This document shows, in pieces, positions 49,001-57,562 of a stretch of DNA of 60,000 nt. The stretch's first letter is position 1. Every line of letters starts with the position of its first letter. The position numbers were made by a program, and so were the translations under genes. The stretch covers positions 21,116,477-21,176,476 of the forward strand of contig CAIIXF020000004.1 of NCBI GenBank assembly GCA_903813345.2, in the 5' to 3' direction. The notes below the pieces were generated by a model. That model did not search any database. It was given only the letters and a program-made list of their open reading frames with translations, and was not told the DNA's origin. The stretch comes from Owenia fusiformis. Taxonomy: Eukaryota > Annelida > Polychaeta > Sabellida > Oweniidae.

Positions 49001-52000
49001 ACTTTATTCATTGTAATTACCTATAGCTACTTGAGGTAATTATAAATCAATTAAGTTGGTGATTAGAGGTGCAAAGGTCGCTTCACTAACAAACTATATG
49101 AAATATACAACTAGCAATACCCTTAGAATGCAACATGTAACCCCCATATAATAATCAAGCATTTTTATTTGGCATGAGCTCAGTCTACTTTCAGTTTTCA
49201 ACTGTGAGTAATTTTAATTTGTATTTCTTTGATTAGCACTTTTGTTGACAACTTTTATGTATAGTTTGTACATATTCTAGCTTGCTTTTGTTGTCTGCAG
49301 ATGGTGCTATGTGCGATTATCATGCATGGTGCAGATTTAAATGTTTTGAATTTGAAATTGCGATATTTTATAAACTAAGCTGTGTGTTGTTTTCAGTTAT
49401 TATTTCGGAGTAGTGACATGTTATAGTCTCCTACTTTTTGTGGATGGTGTTTCAACCGTCATTGTTCAACGGTTGGCGTTTGGCATCTGTAACAAATTCT
49501 TCAACTTCTTATACCAATTAAAAAGTACTGTACTGTTAAGACTGACTTCATTTTTTACTGTCAACATATATAAACATTTTATGAGTTCCAATATACTTCT
49601 GCATATATCTGTTACCAATGGCAACAAATAAGTGGGCTTGTAACATTTTGTAATAATCTGCAATAATTTAAGAAGTAATGTAGTGTTCACATGGATCAGA
49701 CATTTTTTAAGTTTCTGGCACTTCAATATTTCGTCTGATCTTTCCCAACATTAAAAATATCACTTAAGACTACCAAGCATGTGTAATTTAACGATCGAAG
49801 TTTGGTAGGGATATAGTGACGCCCTCCCCGTCTGTTCATCTGTCTGTCCAGAAGATAACTCAAATACTAGTTAACAGATTTGCATCAAAATTGGTGAAAT
49901 GATGTATATTGGTGAATAGTTTTATGCCATTTCATAAAATTTAAAATGGCAATAATCCACAACATTATACTATATTAGATCTCAAATATTGTAAATTGTC
50001 TTTATGATTTGTGCCTTTGAAACTCCTTAGTGGTCACCCAAATGCTTAAATTGGAAATTCTGATATATCTCTACTTTAATATCTGCCAATTAAGCTAATT
50101 TTGTAAGTGCCTTACTGGCATCAGCCTCCTACACTTAAAGATACCTTAGAACATGAGCATATTTACTGATGTATCTTTCTTATCATAACTTTGATCATCA
50201 AACTAACTGAAACTATACAATTGAACAATTTTGGAAAAACTTTCAGGATAACCTTACCTCTGTTCATTGAAGTAATTGTACACATCATAGGCAGGTGTTA
50301 TTTTAAGTTGTCGTTCAAAATAAGCAATGTGACTATTTTAGTAGAATTTTTAGGAAAACCTTATTAAAGTGATTTATAACAGTTTTAAAAATGAAGTGAA
50401 TCTTTATATAATTTCTGATAAATATTGAATCTTAGATCTATTATCTCCCTTTTTTTACAGTTAGTTGTGACATGCAGGTTAATCTTTGGTGAGCATGGGT
50501 AATCTAAACATATTAAATTATATTCAAGAATATTCTCTTATCGGTTTGAATCAAAATAAGCGATGAAGTAAGATATACATATTTCGGAAAACAAAAATTG
50601 TCAAATTTAAAAGAGAAATTTATTAGACCTGAAAAATATAGCAAATATGTTGATTCAATAAAGTATGATTTACTAAAATAAGATTTTGAAAGTGCCCAAA
50701 TGGCACATAAAAATCCCTTTCCATGGAATATTTGTAGTTAAATACTTAAGACGGCTTGGTTTATGAAACATCATGATGAATCCGCACCATACATGCATAA
50801 TTGTGTATGTATCTGCACAGAGTATTTTTTGCAAGCACCATCTGCTTAGGATGGATGTGGTACATATCATTTGGCAATAAACTGTGGTAATTTTAAATCC
50901 GTCATTCTTTTTCTTTTGAGTTTATCCTTAGTATATACCGAGTTTTAGAACTTCAAATGCAATCAAAAGCAGTTCAAGGAATCATTAATTTGGTGAAAAG
51001 ATGAACATTATACTAACATATAATAAAATCTTGTGCTGCTATGACCACTTAAATCTGGTCTTATCTTGGAGGTTTTCAAGATTTAAGATATTCATATTTA
51101 GCGAAATTCACATTTAGATATCCGATATAGACATCTCAAAAACTAACACTTGTACTTTTTATATGTGAAATAAAGAAACATGAGAATAAGAAGCCTGATC
51201 ACCACGACGTGCCATGTGCTTTATATATTGTTATTGTTTTCTGTACACATGCTTCACCCCACCCCCATTTGTAATGGTATAGTATAGAGTATTTTTTAGT
51301 ATATTTTGATTTTAAAATGTAGATCTTTTATATTAGGTATAGCTGGCTGGTATTTTAATTTTGTATTATGCACAAAAACATTGCAATTTAATTATCTACC
51401 CATCAAATCAAGGTCAATCAAATCAGTATATGGAGTCCAATGGAGTGACTTAAGTATTAAGGAAATAAAGGAAATGAAGAGACAACCTACTGATCCTCTT
51501 TTAAATCCCTTTCTTAATGTTTCATAGTTAAGCTTCTTCATGTGTCAGTTTATACCAAAATTTATAATTGATACACACTCAAAAATGCACAAATAACCAT
51601 GGATTTATTGCTCTGTATATGATATGTAGAAATAGTCACCATGGTTGATGACTAATGTGGCCTTTGGGACCTTACATTTAGGAGCTTACATATTAGTCAT
51701 AAGACAACACGAAAATCATTTATAAAATATTCACTAACTCATGTCAAATCAGAAAATATTCAATGGAATTAAACATCTGAAGCTAGACTAGCTGTTTTAT
51801 CTTGAACATTCAAAGCCAAGAAAAAAATCAATTTAGAAGAAATTTCTTTCAAAGAAAGAATGCAATCAATTGAAGGTCACATCGGTAAACAAATTTATAG
51901 AAGCATTAATCAGTATACCAACATCTTTATGAGCAATTTGCCTTTGATTGGATAGATAAAATCATGTGACTAGTAATGCATGATGGTATACGATACCTCC

Positions 52001-55000
52001 ATTGTATCATCCCATAAATGCTTAGATGTTATTGATCTCTGTTCAAAACAGATGTTAAAAGTACCATATACAAAAGAGGTATCTGTGTACCATCATGGGA
52101 TGATCACATGACCAAAACTGGCCTATTACAGTAGAAATTTTGTCAATACACAGCACAGATTCTTGGGACTTCCCACCTTGTCTTGTTCATTTCGTGCACA
52201 TGTATAAAGTCATTGCACTCTATGTATTTACAATATTTTAATAATATTAGGGTGATAAAGTTTTATTCTGTAGATATTAAAATATTGGGTTCACAGGCTT
52301 GATCTAGCACACGTTGGCCATTACCATAGTTTTCATCAACAGTAATTCTGTGTTAAATCTCAGTTGATATGAATAGATATACTGTAAATAGATGCCCATA
52401 AAAATTATACCAATATTATACTAATGAAGTTGTATCCTTACATCTTCTGTTCAGTGGTCCTTTGATAATCTATCTTGCCAAACCCTTTATTTATATCCTT
52501 AATATATATAGGGTCAGGCAAGGCATGAGTATGTATGCTAAATTTTGTGGAAATACATTAATTCTGCAACTTCTTTCAAATAGATATATTACTAAGTATG
52601 AAAGTAAGCATAACACGAGAGAAATTCTTAGGTTAGGGGATTAACATAATTGTAAGAAGATTCAGCAATATATCCAGGATATTATATAATGTGAAAAAAT
52701 AACCCATGGGCATGTCTTGTTAATATTTAAGTACCTTTGTCTTGTTTATTTACTTCTGTGTTTGTTTTTGTTTAGCTCAGATTAATTTTTAATTCTAATA
52801 TTTTATTTACATTTTGAAAAACAACGTATAACCCTCAACATTATTTTGGAAATGGAAATGTTGCCACTCCAAAATGTGATAGAAGTGTAACTTGTAATGG
52901 CCCCAGCTATGCAAGGTGTAACCCCCTTATCATGTCCTTGTAATGCAAGGTGTAACTCCCATATTTCTTTTGAAATGCAATATGTAACCCCATATTGCCC
53001 TTGGAATGCAACATGTCCCCATATTGCCCTTGGAATGCAACATGTCCCCATATTGCCCTTGAGATATAACATGTAACCCCCATATTGCCCTTGGAATGCA
53101 ACATGTAAACCCCATATTTATTATTTATAGCCTTCCTGATGTTGAGCTGGGGTTTGTGATAGTCATAGACAGAAGACAGAGTGGTTCATCTTCAGTTAAA
53201 AACCTCCTCACTAAGATAGCAGTAAGTAATATTATGTAAAGTTCATATACATGTATAGTCCATAGTTCTCATATATCTGGAATCTGGTTGTTGAATTGGT
53301 TGTTCTTGAGTTTATTTTATCAGGCTGCAGATTAGGGTCCAGGTGAGTGATCGATCAACGCAAGAGTGATTGTGAAGATTTTTCTAATGTGTGAAAGAAT
53401 TGCATCAATATTTTTGATAGAACTGGAGTTTGTATTTTGTAAAATATCACCCATAAATATCTTCTGTTTGCAGGCATTCTTCCCCGCTCTGATTGAGGTG
53501 GTGTTTGTATTGCGTCCAACAGGTTTTTTTGCCAGGACTTTCTCTGGTTGGGGATGGGTAAAGGAAGAGTTCAAATTCAAGGTAATAAAAATGTATAAAA
53601 AGTTAACATGACATGTATATATCTTTATAGAGAAAGCTTCAACATTGAGCGAAAGTTTCCTTGATGAGAAAGAAAGCTGCATTGTGATAGACTACAGTTG
53701 CTATGGCATTGTGTATCTACTAAGTTTGTTGTACTCTAGTGATTATCCTTTCCTGTCATGAAGGTTATCAGCGAAAGGTCCCAGTCAAAGACTGACATTA
53801 AGTTAAAACTTTTCCTGTTGATAAAATATTTTCCCAAGTTGAACTGCATAGTAAAACTTTCTGATCTGGATATGTATTTGAATAAATAGTAATAGGAACT
53901 CTTTTATAAAATATAGCATATTAGGCACATATCATATTATACAAATAATTTATTCTATTGAGTGAATCTTTCACAAGTGATATTCTATTAGGACAAGTAG
54001 AATACCACCTTGTGAAAGTGCCACATGTATTCACCAAAAATAGAATGAAATATTTGCTTTATAATGTTTTCTGCTAAAACTTCTGTTCATGCACCATGGT
54101 TATAATCTTGATATATACTTGAAATCTTGAAAATTCCCAGGAGTGGTGAATATATATTGCTATACATTTAGGTGGTGCTATGTACTGCAGTAGAAGAACT
54201 ATATGATCATATAGAACCTAGTCAGCTAACAGACAATTTCAGTGGCTCTCTCAAGTTTGATCTCAGTGAATGGATTGAACATCGTGCGGTGAGTTTTATT
54301 TTTATTTCCTTTTCCAGTGTTTTCATGTGCACTAAGAATGGATTAATACAACTTGAAGATCAAGTCTTACTCATGCAGTGTCTGAGATGGTTCAAAACTG
54401 CACTGTCTTTGGAATGCAACATGTAACCCCCACATCACCCTTGAAATGCAAAATGTGACCCCCACATTGCCCTTGAAATGCAATTTGTAACCCCCATATT
54501 TCTTGCAGGCAATAGAGAAGTTCCAGGCCAACACATATCATGTTTCTAAGACAGTCACAGACATGGTGCAATTTTTCCAAGATGCTGAACTTCCCAATGA
54601 TAAAGATGAAACTGAGGGTCTCATTCAGGTTAGTAGTAAGAGATAGGGTGTCAAATTGGCATCATTTTGACCCTGTTTTCTATTGAAAGCAAATACCAAA
54701 CCATTACTATTGTACTATGTATTAATTTGAAGGATGATTTTGACAAAATTAATTTGAAATCAAAACATTAACCCCACAGAAAATGTTGAATGCTTTATAG
54801 GTGCTTAAAATGTATCATTAGTGTTTTAAAACACTTTTTATGAATTTGTTTTCTAGGAACATGAAAAAGAGAAGAAAAGTCTTATAGAGGACCTGTCCAC
54901 TGCCAAGAATCATGGCCAGGTGTTATTAAAATGTATCGTCAAGGAGCACGAGGCACAGACTGAGGACCAATCAGCTGGTGCAGAACCAGGATCTGACAAA

Positions 55001-57531
55001 ATGGTGCATATAAGGGCTGTTGAAAGGTGAGTTTGGTTATTGTGATATATTGTTTTAAAAATATTTTGAGAGTTATATAATTATACTAACTTCCAAAGGT
55101 CAATGATGAATTTCTTCAGGAACATGGTTAAAAATATTTCGTCAAGTGATATACTTTTGTTTGAGGGAAGGGGAGTCCTTTATAAAAAATTTGTTTTGAA
55201 GGGATTTAATTTGTGACAGAAATGTCCATTTATGATTGTGGTCATTTATATATTCATGAGATTTAATTGATTAATTCACTCTCTATGTATATGACTACTA
55301 GTATCACTCTTATGAGCTATATGTACCATCTGGTACATGTATGTACCTGTATTACACATTATGTACATGTACATGTCACATCTGGTACATGTATATACCT
55401 GTATTACACATTATGTAATGTACATGTATGTGTTACATCTGATACATATATGTTCATGTGTTAGACTCAAACAGATTGATTTTTACAATACTTCTACATT
55501 CACCGAATGTGCTACATCTTGTTTTGAAGTACAGGTTGTATGATTTTAAAAAATTGAAATGAAATTAAAATTTGAAAACATTTTATTTTATTTCACTACC
55601 ACAGAAGTGTGGTGGTTTATACCACTTAAAGGATGTAACATATTATTGTAGCCTTCATTTTCTTTGATTTGCATTGGAAATAGGCATTTGGCTTTGGAAT
55701 CTGTAACAAATTGTTACAGTTTTAATCATTTGCAGGTAGTGACGTTCCATCATGTTAATGCCTTGTTATAATTGTTGAAAATGGCATTTCCATATAGATT
55801 CCATATAGAAATGACAAGTAGGATTCAAATCACTTTCAAAAAAGTAAATACATGTATAACACTGTAAATAATCAATAAACTAATAGACATATCAAGAAAT
55901 GATTTATACCAAATAGATTTTATAATTGTGAAAAATCTGTTTGTGTCTGAGTGTCTGATTACTCAGTCAGTCAGTCTCTTGGGTGGTCTGTTCATAAACA
56001 GCGTTACATTCAGACATTTAGTAGCTTATGCAACATTTATTCTTGCACCAGCTGGCAGCAGTGCTGATGTTCACTTATATAATATCATCAAATTAGGGCA
56101 AGATTATACATGGAAATAATATAATCATTATGCCTGATATGCACCCTTCCATTTAACAAGAATTTCACATTTTGTTTCCTAGTTGTGTATATATGGGAAG
56201 ACTTCCAATATCTTGGCACGTGTGTAAAATGCACAGAAATACTGAATGAAATGAAAAATAATGTTCTTGTATTATGGAAAAATAGGGAAACTATTTAATT
56301 AGTCAATTAATTCAGCACAGATTGCAAGCATTGGTACAGGTATACTCTACGCATATAGGGAATTTGAAAAATCTCATATAGACCTTTGGAGTCCTTGGGA
56401 TGATTACATTATAAGGACAATATGGGGCTCTCAAGTTGCATTCCAGGAGCAGTTGTGAAAGCTTAAAAAAATTATTATTTCATATAAAGAAGACTAACAC
56501 AGGACTAACGAACTTTTGTGAAATCCAAATGAAAAGTGATAGAAAAGGACAGAGGGTTAGAGAAAAAACAATGAAGGGACTACAGTTTGAATAAAGAAAC
56601 AGAAAATTTGGGAATTTGAAAGATAAATGGAAAAGACAAATGGAAGGACTTTAGACCATGGTATTGAAGATTTAGTGCTATGTGTCACAATTGCTGTCTT
56701 GTTACTGGCAGCTGCAACTTGGTATGATTAATCTAAAAATGATTTGTCTTCAGTTTTTCTTTTGGCGGAAAGTGCATATAAACCCCATATAAAGGCCTCT
56801 TCTATATACTTGACAAAAAACAGAAAACAAGCAAATGGACAATCAAGCAAACAATGCTGATGCAAAGGGCTGGCTAAGTAAATTAATAAATGACATATTT
56901 TATTGTATGCTTGTAGGTTGGTGTTACAGCTAGAAGAGGTTGACAAAACATTCACAAATTTTTGGACAAATCATGAACGGAGACTTCAGCAATGCTTACA
57001 GTTACGGAGATTTGAAGAGGAATTTAAACAAGTATGAACAACTTTGTACATAAGTGTATGGTTTCATTACAAGAGCATTTTAACAACACTCTTATTTGAC
57101 TTGTATCAATTGCAACACATTAAGTAGTGGTCAATAATGTATGTTTTATATGAAATGTTGGTTAATATATTATTTAATTAATATACAATGTATATTTTTT
57201 ATTTAGTTGATATATATGTATTATATTCTTGCGCTGTAGTAGGATTCAATGTGAGATGACTTGTCCTTTTTGCCAGATAATTTCTAATTTCAATTAGACT
57301 TACTTACTTCAATTTAATATTACTTTAACCCCAATTTAAGATACATGTATTGTTTAATACAATAATTCAATTCTAATAATTTGTGGCCAGTGAGATGAAA
57401 ACTGATCAGATTGGTTGGGTACTGCTACAAAAAAAGAACTGGCAGAAAGACTTAATGTGCGAAATCAGACACTAGTCTGTTATTTTTATTATTAGCTCAC
57501 ATGGTGAGCTTTTGCAATCACTCACTTGTCT

Positions 57532-57562
<31 letters not shown>

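Noticed and set aside
52803-53115. Three overlapping minus-strand frames with repeated GNMG-like peptides
   Set aside because: They are translations of the 29-32-bp minisatellite. The periodic peptide follows from the DNA repeat.
52890-53118. Interstitial telomere-like repeat because of TAACCCC words
   Set aside because: TAACCCC occurs once per 29-32-bp unit and never in direct tandem, so it is incidental.
53332-53682. A 116-codon minus-strand frame
   Set aside because: It is the complement of the well-supported RhoGEF exon at 53474-53581 and flanking intron.
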